A stretch of 64,000 nt of DNA from Streptomyces spinosus. Lineage in GTDB: Bacteria > Actinomycetota > Actinomycetes > Streptomycetales > Streptomycetaceae. How positions within the stretch are numbered: the stretch's first letter is position 1; the number at the start of each line of letters is the position of its first letter. The notes beneath the pieces were generated by a model. That model searched no databases, was not told where the DNA came from, and was given only the letters and a program-made list of their open reading frames with translations. The stretch is from NCBI RefSeq assembly GCF_020400655.1, contig NZ_JAINRC010000003.1, positions 186,001 to 250,000 of the forward strand, in the 5' to 3' direction. Made by a program: the position numbers and the translations under genes. Positions 8,927 to 16,794 of this stretch are shown here, one piece after another.

Positions 8927-8954
8927 GACCCCGCCGTCACACGACGGCGGGGTC
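8927..8954 (+). terminator. Terminator after fmdB
   Basis: GACCCCGCCGTC and GACGGCGGGGTC form a perfect 12-bp stem with an ACAC loop, 14 bases after the FmdB stop. A short T-containing tail follows. Confidence 0.85.
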
Positions 8955-9013
8955 TTCGGCCTTCCCCGACGCCGCCTCCCCCCGTGCTCCCGCGGCCCGC
9001 TACTGTGCTGGTC

Positions 9014-9847
9014 ATGGCCAAAGCAGAGATCGGCGTCATCGGCGGTTCGGGTTTCTACTCCTTCCTGGACGACGTCACCGAGGTCCAGGTGGACACCCCC
9101 TACGGGTCGCCCAGCGACTCGCTCTTCCTCGGCGAGGTCGCCGGCCGGAAGGTCGCCTTCCTGCCCCGGCACGGCCGCGGCCACCATCTGCCTCCGCACC
9201 GCATCAACTACCGCGCCAACCTGTGGGCCCTGCGCTCGGTCGGCGTACGGCAGGTGCTCGGTCCGTGCGCGGTGGGCGGCCTGCGTCCCGAGTACGGGCC
9301 GGGCACCCTGCTCGTGCCCGACCAGTTCGTGGACCGTACGAAGTCCCGCGCACAGACGTACTTCGACGGGCTGCCGCTGCCGGACGGCACCGTGCCGAAC
9401 GTCGTGCACGTGTCCATGGCCGACCCGTACTGCCCCACCGGGCGTGCCGCGGCGCTGAAGGCCGCCCGGGGCCGGGACTGGGAACCGGTGGACGGCGGCA
9501 CCCTGGTCGTGGTCGAGGGCCCGCGCTTCTCGACGCGCGCCGAATCGCTGTGGCACCAGGCCCAGGGCTGGTCGGTGGTGGGCATGACCGGCCACCCCGA
9601 GGCGGCGCTCGCCCGGGAAATGGAGCTGTGCTACACCTCGCTGACCCTGGTCACCGATCTCGACGCGGGCGCCGAGACCGGCGAGGGCGTCTCGCACGAG
9701 GAGGTCCTGCGCGTGTTCGCGGCCAACGTGGACCGACTGCGCGGCGTGCTCTTCGACGCGGTGGCGGCCCTGCCGGAGACCGGGCAGCGGGACTGCCTGT
9801 GCGTGAACGCGCTCGGCGGGATGGACCCGGGATTCGCTTTGCCGTAG
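9014..9847 (+). CDS. mtnP: S-methyl-5'-thioadenosine phosphorylase
   Basis: Phosphorolyses methylthioadenosine to adenine and methylthioribose-1-phosphate in methionine salvage. The 277 residues open with IGVIGGSGFYSFLDD. They show FLPRHGRGHHLPPHRINYRANL, a hallmark of the MTAP/PNP-2 family, then EGPRFSTRAES and VGMTGHPEAALAREMELCY. ATG 9014 is preceded by TACTGT at 9001, a -10-like box only 8 bases away, so the mRNA may be leaderless; there is no ribosome site. Alternative names are 6-oxopurine or MTI phosphorylase of the same family. Confidence 0.9.
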   Translation: MAKAEIGVIGGSGFYSFLDDVTEVQVDTPYGSPSDSLFLGEVAGRKVAFLPRHGRGHHLPPHRINYRANLWALRSVGVRQVLGPCAVGGLRPEYGPGTLLVPDQFVDRTKSRAQTYFDGLPLPDGTVPNVVHVSMADPYCPTGRAAALKAARGRDWEPVDGGTLVVVEGPRFSTRAESLWHQAQGWSVVGMTGHPEAALAREMELCYTSLTLVTDLDAGAETGEGVSHEEVLRVFAANVDRLRGVLFDAVAALPETGQRDCLCVNALGGMDPGFALP

Positions 9848-9886
9848 GGCGGGGGGCTGGGGCCGGGCGGGGCGGGGCTCGATTCG

Positions 9887-10059
9887 GATCGCTCGGTTTG
9901 GATCGCTCGGATCGCTCGGTTTGGATCGCTCGGCTCGCTCGGCTCGGCTCGGCTGCCGAGTGCGGCCCGGTGGCCGAGTGCGGACCGGTGACCGAGTACG
10001 ACTCCGTGGCCGAGTACGACCGGTGACCGAGTACGGCCCCGTGGCCGAGTACGACCGGT
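9887..10059. repeat. Two adjoining short tandem-repeat arrays in the mtnP-SAF gap
   Basis: The 338-bp gap 9848-10185 holds no convincing gene. Its first part repeats GATCGCTCGG (with TTTG or T inserts) to about 9950. The second part repeats a 16-19 bp unit around GGTGGCCGAGTACGACC to about 10059. The function is unknown; slippage-prone spacer is the simplest reading. Confidence 0.75.
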
Positions 10060-10185
10060 GATCAGGCGGAACTTCTCGTTCGGGTGGGCGAGTTATCCAC
10101 AGTCCGCCCGTGATCCACGGGCCCCGGCGGGATCCGGCGCGAGGCGTCATCGTGGCATGGCAAGCCGAACTCCTCGTCGCAGGCG

Positions 10186-10830
10186 GTGACTCCCATGCCC
10201 TCGCTCCCGCGCCATCACCCACCCACGCCTCCGCCCTCTCCCACCGGTTCCTCGTTCCCGCCCCCACCTCCCCAACCGCCCTCACCGTCCCCTCCGCGGC
10301 CACGGCCGCCGGGGACCGAGGCACCTCCGACCCGTGCGGTGCCCCCGTTCGATCCGGTGCGGGTGCGCGGCGGGCGGTACCGGCTGCACCGGCTGCTAGG
10401 CCATCGCGGGCCGGCGGTCGCGGCCGGGCTCGCGGTGACGGCGGTGGCGCTCGTGGCCGCGGGGCCCCGCTCCGAGGGCGCCGGGGCGGAACCGCGCGGC
10501 GCCGAGCGGGCCCACGGCCGCCCCGTGGCCGGGCCCGCACGGCCCCGCCCGCCGGCCGAGCTGGTGACGGCGCCGGTCCGGATCGCCGACGCCGCCACGG
10601 TGCGCCTGCTGCACCCCGGTGACCGTGTCGACGTGATCGCCGCGGAGGACGCGTCGGCCGGGGCCGGCGTACGGGTGCTGGCGCGCGGTGCGCGGGTGAC
10701 GGAGGTCCCGGAACCGCCGGCCGCGGCGGCCGGGAGCGGAGCGCTGGTCGTGCTGTCGGTGCCACGGCCCACGGCGGCCCGGCTGGTCGGCGCGAGCGCC
10801 ACCGCGCGCCTGGCGGTGACGCTGTGCTGA
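10186..10830 (+). CDS. SAF-domain (CpaB/RcpC-like) protein with proline-rich N-terminus
   Basis: About 214 residues. A very proline-rich N-terminus (residues 5-50) precedes one membrane segment (AVAAGLAVTAVALVAAG). An extracellular-looking SAF-type domain follows with ELVTAPVRIADAATVRLL, HPGDRVDVIAAED and VTEVPEP. That order matches actinobacterial relatives of the pilus protein CpaB/RcpC, although no pilus genes are nearby. GTG 10186 and ATG 10195 are both possible starts; the latter has AGGCGG upstream. It sits just before mscL. Confidence 0.7.
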   Translation: MTPMPSLPRHHPPTPPPSPTGSSFPPPPPQPPSPSPPRPRPPGTEAPPTRAVPPFDPVRVRGGRYRLHRLLGHRGPAVAAGLAVTAVALVAAGPRSEGAGAEPRGAERAHGRPVAGPARPRPPAELVTAPVRIADAATVRLLHPGDRVDVIAAEDASAGAGVRVLARGARVTEVPEPPAAAAGSGALVVLSVPRPTAARLVGASATARLAVTLC

Positions 10831-10977
10831 ACCGGCTCGTACGCCTTCTGCGTACCGTGGCCGGCCTGACGGCAAGGGTCTCGCTCCGGTTACGGCAGTG
10901 GACACGACGACCGCCCCGTGCCGTAGGTTGCGGAGCGTTTCGTTCCACACCCTGTGCACGCGAGGAGAGTCCCCTAG

Positions 10978-11454
10978 GTGAGCGCGAAGAAGGAACCGAG
11001 CGTCTGGCAGGGCTTCAAGGCCTTCCTGATGCGCGGCAACGTCGTCGATCTGGCGGTCGCGGTGGTCATCGGCGCGGCCTTCACGAACATCGTCAACTCG
11101 ATCGTGAAGGGGATCATCAACCCGGTGGTCGGGGCGATCGGCACGCAGAGCCTCGACAACTACAGCTCCTGTCTGAAGGACCCCTGCCGGGTGAGCGCGG
11201 ACGGCACGGTCAAGAGCGGCGTGCCGATCATGTGGGGCTCCGTCCTCGGGGCCACGCTCAGCTTCGTGATCACCGCGGCGGTGGTGTACTTCCTGATGGT
11301 CCTGCCCATGTCCAAGTACCTGGCCCGGCAGGCGGCCAAGAAGGCGGCCCGGGAGGGCACGAAGGAAGTGGTCGACGTGACCGAGCTGGAGGTGCTCAAG
11401 GAGATCCGCGACGCGCTGGTCGCGCAGCGCGGGGCCGGGCACGGCGAGCGCTGA
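10978..11454 (+). CDS. mscL: Large-conductance mechanosensitive channel
   Basis: MscL opens under membrane tension to release solutes on osmotic downshock. The 158 residues start at GTG with GAGGAGA upstream. The first transmembrane helix carries the family signature FLMRGNVVDLAVAVVIGAAF. A loop with two cysteines (SCLKDPC) follows, then the second helix ATLSFVITAAVVYFLMV and a charged C-terminal bundle (TELEVLKEIRDAL). The loop cysteine pair is not typical of E. coli MscL and could form a disulfide. Length is slightly above the E. coli protein. Confidence 0.95.
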   Translation: MSAKKEPSVWQGFKAFLMRGNVVDLAVAVVIGAAFTNIVNSIVKGIINPVVGAIGTQSLDNYSSCLKDPCRVSADGTVKSGVPIMWGSVLGATLSFVITAAVVYFLMVLPMSKYLARQAAKKAAREGTKEVVDVTELEVLKEIRDALVAQRGAGHGER

Positions 11455-11474
11455 CGGCGCCGCCCGCGGACCGC

Positions 11475-11696
11475 TCAGAGGTGGTGGGGCGGCTTCTCGT
11501 CCAGGAAACGCCTCAGGTCGGCGGCGCTGTCGCCGTCCGGGCGCTCGCCCCACCCGCGGTCGGTGTCGTCCGAGGACTGCTGGTCCAGCGGGTCGTCGAA
11601 GACCAGCGCGGGCTTCGGGTCGCGCGGCTCGGGTTCACGCGGCTCGGGTTCACGCGGCTCGGATGCACGCGGCTCGGGTTCACGGGCGGTGGTCAT
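11475..11696 (-). CDS. Small acidic hypothetical protein with EPR repeats
   Basis: A 73-residue protein starting MTTAREPEPRASEPREP. The first third is a run of Glu-Pro-Arg pentamers, coded by a 15-bp tandem repeat at about 11621-11690. The C-terminal half (DPLDQQSSDDTDRGWGERPDGDSAADLRRFLDEKPPHHL, read in parts) looks like a conserved Streptomyces small protein. The ATG has GGGAG just upstream. It converges on mscL, with no terminator I can see. Function unknown. Confidence 0.65.
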   Translation of the reverse strand: MTTAREPEPRASEPREPEPREPEPRDPKPALVFDDPLDQQSSDDTDRGWGERPDGDSAADLRRFLDEKPPHHL

Positions 11697-11766
11697 GCTC
11701 CCAGGGTACGGCGCCGGCCGGGGCCCCCGGCCTGGTGTTTTCGCCGGACCGGGACCCCCTTCCCCG

Positions 11767-11786
11767 CTTGTGAAAGCCTTCACAAG
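11767..11786. promoter_or_regulatory. Rex-type operator (ROP) before ltrA
   Basis: Arms CTTGTGAA and TTCACAAG are exact reverse complements separated by AGCC. The core TTGTGAA-N4-TTCACAA is the binding site of the NADH/NAD+-sensing repressor Rex; the S. coelicolor form is TGTGAACGCGTTCACA. It lies 34 bases before the ltrA ATG. Confidence 0.65.
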
Positions 11787-11819
11787 ATTTCACGCCCGTT
11801 TTCTGCTGTGCTGGGAACC

Positions 11820-13061
11820 ATGACATCGAGTCCCCCTGCCACGCCCGCGCCCTCGGGCGCGCCGAAGCCCTCCGGCCCCCTGCGGCGGCTCACCGCCCGC
11901 GAGCGCGGCGAGGCGCACCGCGTCGCCTCCTCGCTGGAGCTCTTCTTCGATCTGTGCTTCGTCGTGGCGGTCGCGCAGGCGGGCGTGCAGCTGGTGCACG
12001 CCGTGGCGGCGGGCCACGCGGGCGAGGGGATCCTCAACTACGCGATGCTGTTCTTCGCCATCTGGTGGGCGTGGATGAACTTCAGCTGGTTCGCCTCGGC
12101 GTACGACAACGACGACGCCCTCTACCGGGTGGTCACCCTGGTGCAGATCGCCGGCGTCCTGGTGCTGGCCGCCGGTATCTCCCGGGCGTCCGCACAGCAC
12201 GACTTCCTGCTGGTCTGGCTCGGCTACGTGATCATGCGGCTGGCGATGGTGTGGCAGTGGCTGAGGGCCGCGAGATCGGCGCCGGGCGCGGAACGGACCA
12301 TGGCGCTCCGGTACGCGTGCGGCGTGCTGCTGTGCCAGATCGGCTGGTTCGGACTGGTGGTCCTGCCGGAGCCGGGCCGGCCCTGGGTGTTCCCGGTGAT
12401 GGTGGTCGCGGAACTGTGCGTGCCGGTCTACGCCGAGAGGGCCCAGAACACCTCCTGGCACCCGCACCACATCGCCGAGCGGTACGGCCTGTTCACGATC
12501 ATCGTGCTCGGCGAGACGATCGCCGCGGCCACGGTGGCGGTGAAGTCGGCGGCGGACGAGCACAACGCGCTGGGCGAGCTGCTGCCCATCGCGGCGGGCG
12601 GACTGCTGATCGTCTTCTCCGCTTGGTGGATCTACTTCGTGGTGCCGATCCACGGCCATCTGCGCTCCAGCCGGCATGCGTTCGTCTGGGGCTACGGCCA
12701 CTACCTGGTCTTCGCCTCGGCGGCGGCGATCGGCGCGGGCCTGGAGGTCGCCGTGGAACAGGCGGTCGGCAAGGCGCACATCTCCACGCTGTCCGCCGCG
12801 GCCGCCGTCACCCTGCCGACGGCGCTGTACCTGCTGACCGTGTGGGCGCTGCACGCCCGGCACTTCAAGGCGGGCCTCACCCAGCAGCTGGTGCTGCCGG
12901 TCACGGCTCTGCTGGTGATCTGCTGCACCTTCCTGGGCGAGTGGGCGGTGCTCGCCGCGGGGCTGGTGTCCGCGGCCTCGGTGGCGGCCGGGTTGATCCT
13001 GACGGCGCGCGGGGCCGGCCGGGAGCGCTCGGCGCGCGCCACCGCCGCCGCGGCCGGCTGA
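11820..13061 (+). CDS. ltrA: Low temperature requirement protein A (LtrA) family membrane protein
   Basis: A 413-residue integral membrane protein with about 12 hydrophobic segments. LtrA landmarks are visible: SSLELFFDLCFVVAVAQ near residue 40, WAWMNFSWFASAYDNDD, RYGLFTIIVLGETI in the middle and HAFVWGYGHYLVF later. The family is named for a Listeria gene needed at low temperature; the transported substrate, if any, is unknown. ATG 11820 is where homology-like sequence begins. The frame is open far upstream but that stretch overlaps mscL. A Rex-type palindrome sits immediately upstream. Confidence 0.9.
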   Translation: MTSSPPATPAPSGAPKPSGPLRRLTARERGEAHRVASSLELFFDLCFVVAVAQAGVQLVHAVAAGHAGEGILNYAMLFFAIWWAWMNFSWFASAYDNDDALYRVVTLVQIAGVLVLAAGISRASAQHDFLLVWLGYVIMRLAMVWQWLRAARSAPGAERTMALRYACGVLLCQIGWFGLVVLPEPGRPWVFPVMVVAELCVPVYAERAQNTSWHPHHIAERYGLFTIIVLGETIAAATVAVKSAADEHNALGELLPIAAGGLLIVFSAWWIYFVVPIHGHLRSSRHAFVWGYGHYLVFASAAAIGAGLEVAVEQAVGKAHISTLSAAAAVTLPTALYLLTVWALHARHFKAGLTQQLVLPVTALLVICCTFLGEWAVLAAGLVSAASVAAGLILTARGAGRERSARATAAAAG

Positions 13062-13101
13062 CCTTCCGGGCGGCGCCTCGCACTGGGCCAGACTGACGTC
13101 C

Positions 13102-14127
13102 ATGACAGCTGACGCATTGACGGACGTCGCCGGGCTGCGCGTGGGACACGCCACCCGGACCGGCGACGGGTGGCTCACCGGCACGACGGTCGTCCTCGCC
13201 CCCGTGGGTGGCGCGGTCGCGGCCGTGGACGTGCGCGGCGGCGGCCCCGGCACCAAGGAGACCGACGCGCTCGACCCGCGCACCGTGGTGCGGAAGATCG
13301 ACGCCGTCGTGCTGACCGGAGGCAGCGCGTACGGGCTCGACGCGGCCTCCGGGGTGATGGCCTGGCTGGAGGAGCGGGAGCGGGGCGTGCGGGTGGGGCC
13401 GGACCCGGCGCATGTCGTGCCGGTGGTGCCCGCCGCGTGCCTCTTCGACCTGGGGCGCGGCGGGGACTTCCGGGCCCGTCCGGACGCGGGGACGGGACGC
13501 TCGGCGGTGGAGGCCGCGGCGGCCGGTGTGCCGGGGGCCCGGGTGGCGCAGGGCTGCGTCGGGGCGGGCACGGGCGCCGTCGCCGGACGGCTCAAGGGCG
13601 GCGTGGGCACCGCGAGCACGGTGCTCGACTCGGGGATCACGGTGGGGGCGCTGGTGGTGGTGAACGCCGCGGGATCGGTGCTGGACCCGGAAACGGGGGT
13701 GCTGTACGGGGAGTTGCTCCAGGGACGGGTGGAGTATCCGCGGGAGCGGGTGCACGAGGCCGCGTGCCGGCGCCTGGACGAGGCCGCCGCCGGGAACGGA
13801 CCGGCGCCGCTCAACACGACGCTGGCGGTGGTCGCGACGGACGCGGACCTCTCCAAGGCGCAGGCGCAGAAGCTGGCGGGCACGGCGCACGACGGGATCG
13901 CGCGGGCCGTACGGCCGGTGCACCTCCTGCACGACGGGGACACGGTGTTCGCGCTGGCGACCGGCACGCACCCGCTGGACACGCACCCCCTGGCGCTCAA
14001 CGGCATCCTCGCCGCCGGCGCGGACGTGGTGATGCGCGCCATCGTCCGGGCCGTGCGCGCCGCCGAGTCGGTCCACGGACCGGGCGGAGTGTGGCCGTCG
14101 TACGGGGAGTTGTACGGGAAGGGGTAA
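13102..14127 (+). CDS. P1 family peptidase (DmpA/NylC-like N-terminal nucleophile hydrolase)
   Basis: A 341-residue member of peptidase family S58/P1, self-processing aminopeptidase or amidase proteins. Family motifs include GLRVGHATRTGDGWLTGTTV, VVLTGGSAYGLDAASGVM, and GVPGARVAQGCVGAGTGA. Near the C-terminal third, LNTTLAVVATDADLSKAQAQ marks the autocleavage site, Asn238|Thr239. The N-terminal nucleophile would be threonine, as in the nylon-oligomer hydrolase NylC rather than DmpA's serine. ATG 13102 follows ltrA by 40 bases. Substrate unknown. Confidence 0.88.
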   Translation: MTADALTDVAGLRVGHATRTGDGWLTGTTVVLAPVGGAVAAVDVRGGGPGTKETDALDPRTVVRKIDAVVLTGGSAYGLDAASGVMAWLEERERGVRVGPDPAHVVPVVPAACLFDLGRGGDFRARPDAGTGRSAVEAAAAGVPGARVAQGCVGAGTGAVAGRLKGGVGTASTVLDSGITVGALVVVNAAGSVLDPETGVLYGELLQGRVEYPRERVHEAACRRLDEAAAGNGPAPLNTTLAVVATDADLSKAQAQKLAGTAHDGIARAVRPVHLLHDGDTVFALATGTHPLDTHPLALNGILAAGADVVMRAIVRAVRAAESVHGPGGVWPSYGELYGKG

Positions 14128-14276
14128 CGGTACGGCCCCGGGGGCGGGGTGGATTGTCGCGGTTCTGTCACGTGATGGCGTTCGAAGGGAGCGGAGGGAA
14201 CCTTCCCCGGCGTCGGCGCCCTCTTTCTCCACGCACTGGAACGGATCACGCACATCACACGAACTGGGAGCAGCCC

Positions 14277-15497
14277 GTGACAACGCCGGACATTGCAGCG
14301 CGGCGCGCACTCGGGGCCTGTGCCGCCCTGATGGTCGGCGCCCTCACCCTGACCGCCTGCGGCGGCAGCGCCAACGCGGACAACGGCGACGGCAAGGGGG
14401 GCAAGGACTCCCCGAAGACGTCGACGGCGAAGATAGCGATCTCGGCCAAGGACGGTTCGACGGGGGCGTCCATCAACGCGACCGGGGTGAAGGTCAGCGA
14501 CGGCAAGCTGACCGACGTGAAAATGACCGTGGCGGGGTCGGGACAGACCGTGCCGGGGGCGATATCGGACGACGGCCGCAGCTGGAAGCCCAAGGAGCGG
14601 CTGGAACGCGGGACGAAGTACCAGATATCGGCGACCGCGAAGGACGCCGCGGGGCGCACGGCGGCGGCCAACTCCGTCTTCACCACCGTCACCACGGCGA
14701 ACAGCTTCATCGGCACCTACACGCCGGACGACGGCACGACGGTCGGGGTGGGCATGCCGGTGTCGTTCACCTTCGACAAGTCGATCACCGACAAGAAGGC
14801 CGTGCAGTCACACATCACGGTCAACACCACCAGCGGCCAGCAGGTGGTCGGGCACTGGTTCGGTGACCGGCGGCTCGACTTCCGGCCGCAGGAGTACTGG
14901 AAGGCCGGCTCCAAGGTCACGATGGACATCGACCTGGACGGCGTCCAGGGCGCCCAGGGCGTCTACGGGGTGCAGAAGAAGACCGTCTCCTTCACCATCG
15001 GCCGGTCGCAGGTCTCCACGGTCGACGTCCGCACGCAGACCATGACGGTCGTACGGGACGGCCGGACCGTCAAGACGGTGCCGATCTCGGCGGGCAGCCC
15101 GCAGCACACCACGTACAACGGACAGATGGTGATCTCCGAGAAGTTCACGCAGACCCGGATGAACGGCTCGACGGTCGGCTTCGGCGGGGAGTACGACATA
15201 CCGGACGTGCCGCACGCGATGCGGCTGACGTCGTCCGGGACGTTCATCCACGGCAACTACTGGTACAACAAGGGCAACCCGCCGTTCGGGCGGGAGGGCA
15301 CCAGCCACGGCTGCGTCGGCCTCGCGGACGTGCAGGGGGCGCAGGGTGCCACGTCGGCCAAGTGGTTCTACGACAACTCGCTCGTCGGTGACGTGGTGAT
15401 CGTGAAGAACTCCCCCGACACCACGGTCGCCCCGGACAACGGCCTCAACGGCTGGAACATGGCGTGGAACGCCTGGACCGCGGGAAGTGCCGTCTGA
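14277..15497 (+). CDS. L,D-transpeptidase lipoprotein (Ig-like plus YkuD domains)
   Basis: A 406-residue envelope enzyme that makes 3-3 crosslinks in peptidoglycan. The signal peptide ends in lipobox L25-T-A-C28. A Gly/Ser/Lys-rich spacer follows, then two Ig-like domains (about 45-150 and 150-245) and the YkuD catalytic domain with FIHGNYW and the SHGCVGL active-site cysteine. This order matches M. tuberculosis LdtMt2-type enzymes. GTG 14277 has GGGAGC 6 bases upstream. The 149-bp upstream gap shows no ORF. Confidence 0.93.
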   Translation: MTTPDIAARRALGACAALMVGALTLTACGGSANADNGDGKGGKDSPKTSTAKIAISAKDGSTGASINATGVKVSDGKLTDVKMTVAGSGQTVPGAISDDGRSWKPKERLERGTKYQISATAKDAAGRTAAANSVFTTVTTANSFIGTYTPDDGTTVGVGMPVSFTFDKSITDKKAVQSHITVNTTSGQQVVGHWFGDRRLDFRPQEYWKAGSKVTMDIDLDGVQGAQGVYGVQKKTVSFTIGRSQVSTVDVRTQTMTVVRDGRTVKTVPISAGSPQHTTYNGQMVISEKFTQTRMNGSTVGFGGEYDIPDVPHAMRLTSSGTFIHGNYWYNKGNPPFGREGTSHGCVGLADVQGAQGATSAKWFYDNSLVGDVVIVKNSPDTTVAPDNGLNGWNMAWNAWTAGSAV

Positions 15498-15519
15498 GCG
15501 GCGGGTTTTGACAGGACGA

Positions 15520-15550
15520 CGGGCCGCACGGGAACTTTTCGCGCGGCCCG
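15520..15550 (+). terminator. Hairpin after the L,D-transpeptidase gene
   Basis: CGGGCCGC and GCGGCCCG form an 8-bp stem around a 15-base loop, about 22 bases after the stop. Confidence 0.5.
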
Positions 15551-15654
15551 CGCGTTTTCCCGGCGTACGTTTTCTCGGTTCCCGGACACGATGTCCGACC
15601 GAGGGGCTACGGTATGCACCCACAAGGTGACATGCAGCAACGCCGGGAGAAGCC

Positions 15655-16401
15655 TTGAGCGTTCCGTACGAGACGGCAGCGTACGAACCAGCCGAGTCGC
15701 CCGAGTCTCCTGAGGAGCATCTCGCGCGGCTCCTCGGCCGTGCCCTGAACTCCTTCGAGCTGCCCGACGAGGTGATAAGGCAACTCGACTGCGCGCTGGC
15801 GCACGACAGTTCGCTGCACTCCGCGTACCACAGCGCGGGGCTGCACCGGGAGACGTACCGGCACACCTGGCTGCTCGCCGACGGCTCGGCGGTCACGCTG
15901 TGGGAGCTGGTGCGCAACCCGACGCCGGGCAGCGCCCCGGAGCACGAGGTGTACATCGACGAGGAGGAGGTGCAGACCGCCACCGCACGGCTCGGTCTGC
16001 CCCCGGACACGCGGGACTTCGAGCTGCCCGCGCTGATGCGGCTGTGGGCCGCGCCCGAGCCCCGGCACATGTTCGCCTCCGACGACTCCGCGGACCACGC
16101 GCGCCGGCTGCTGCGCCGCGCTGAGAACCCGGACCGGCCCGACGAGCGGACGGCGGCACTGCTGGCGACGGCGACCGCCCACGAGATCACCCAGGCGTTC
16201 GGCAGGCCGGGGCGGGCCGGACGGACCGGGCTGAGTTACGCGCTGTACGAGCACGCCTTCCTGCTGCCGGACGGTACCGAGATCTCCCTGTGGGAGGTGG
16301 AGCACACGGCGACGCCCGACGGACGGCACATGTGCGAGGTCTACCTGTCGGAGGACGCCGCCCGGGACGCCATGGAGCGGCGCGCCGCGCGGCAGGGCTG
16401 A
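15655..16401 (+). CDS. DUF6227 family protein
   Basis: A 248-residue cytosolic protein of a Streptomyces-conserved family of unknown function (DUF6227 by recognition). It contains two similar halves: TYRHTWLLADGSAVTLWELV with HEVYIDEEE in the first, and LYEHAFLLPDGTEISLWEVE with CEVYLSED in the second. This indicates an internal duplication of a roughly 100-residue unit. The start is TTG with GGGAGAAGCC upstream. No catalytic motif is evident. Confidence 0.8.
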   Translation: MSVPYETAAYEPAESPESPEEHLARLLGRALNSFELPDEVIRQLDCALAHDSSLHSAYHSAGLHRETYRHTWLLADGSAVTLWELVRNPTPGSAPEHEVYIDEEEVQTATARLGLPPDTRDFELPALMRLWAAPEPRHMFASDDSADHARRLLRRAENPDRPDERTAALLATATAHEITQAFGRPGRAGRTGLSYALYEHAFLLPDGTEISLWEVEHTATPDGRHMCEVYLSEDAARDAMERRAARQG

Positions 16402-16404
16402 GGG

Positions 16405-16656
16405 TCAGCCGTTGGCGAGGTGCCGTACCAGGCCCGCGAACGCGTCCTGTTCGGCGGGGGTCAGCTCGACGGACTCCCGGGAGGGGCCGACCCGTGTCTG
16501 ACCCGGCAGGGCCGGGAGCGGCGCGGTGGAGCGCCGGACGACGGTCCGGCGGCCGGCACGGCGCAGCAGACGCACCAGAACGACGGCCCAGACGACGGCC
16601 GCCGCGCCGAGGACGGCCACGCCGATCAACTGGAGAGTCGTTGCGTGCTCAGGCAT
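16405..16656 (-). CDS. Small single-pass membrane protein
   Basis: Eighty-three residues with one N-terminal membrane helix (LQLIGVAVLGAAAVVWAVVLVRLL). A basic patch RRAGRRTVVRR follows, then a soluble tail ending SVELTPAEQDAFAGLVRHLANG. ATG 16656 directly follows GGGAGG, which is close spacing. The longer in-frame start would overlap the fruA terminator, so I rejected it. Function unknown. Confidence 0.65.
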   Translation of the reverse strand: MPEHATTLQLIGVAVLGAAAVVWAVVLVRLLRRAGRRTVVRRSTAPLPALPGQTRVGPSRESVELTPAEQDAFAGLVRHLANG

Positions 16657-16672
16657 GCCTCCCAGTACACAC

Positions 16673-16702
16673 CACGGTCCGGGACTTTGGTCCCGGACCG
16701 TG
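16673..16702 (-). terminator. Terminator of the fru operon
   Basis: CACGGTCCGGGA and TCCCGGACCGTG form a perfect 12-bp stem with a 6-base loop. It is located 93 bases downstream of the fruA stop and upstream of the next minus-strand gene. Confidence 0.75.
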
Positions 16703-16794
16703 ACGTATCTCGCAGGTGCCGTGAACAACTCACAGCGAACCAAAGGGACAAGGAGAGCAGGAGGGGTGCGGCGCCGTGGACGGCGGTGCGGCGC

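Noticed and set aside
8738..10948. 736-codon minus-strand open frame
   Set aside because: It covers fmdB, mtnP and the SAF gene on the other strand and reads as Arg/Pro/Ala noise.
14190..14225. SigE-type promoter before the L,D-transpeptidase
   Set aside because: GGAAC is present but no -10 box lies at the right distance.
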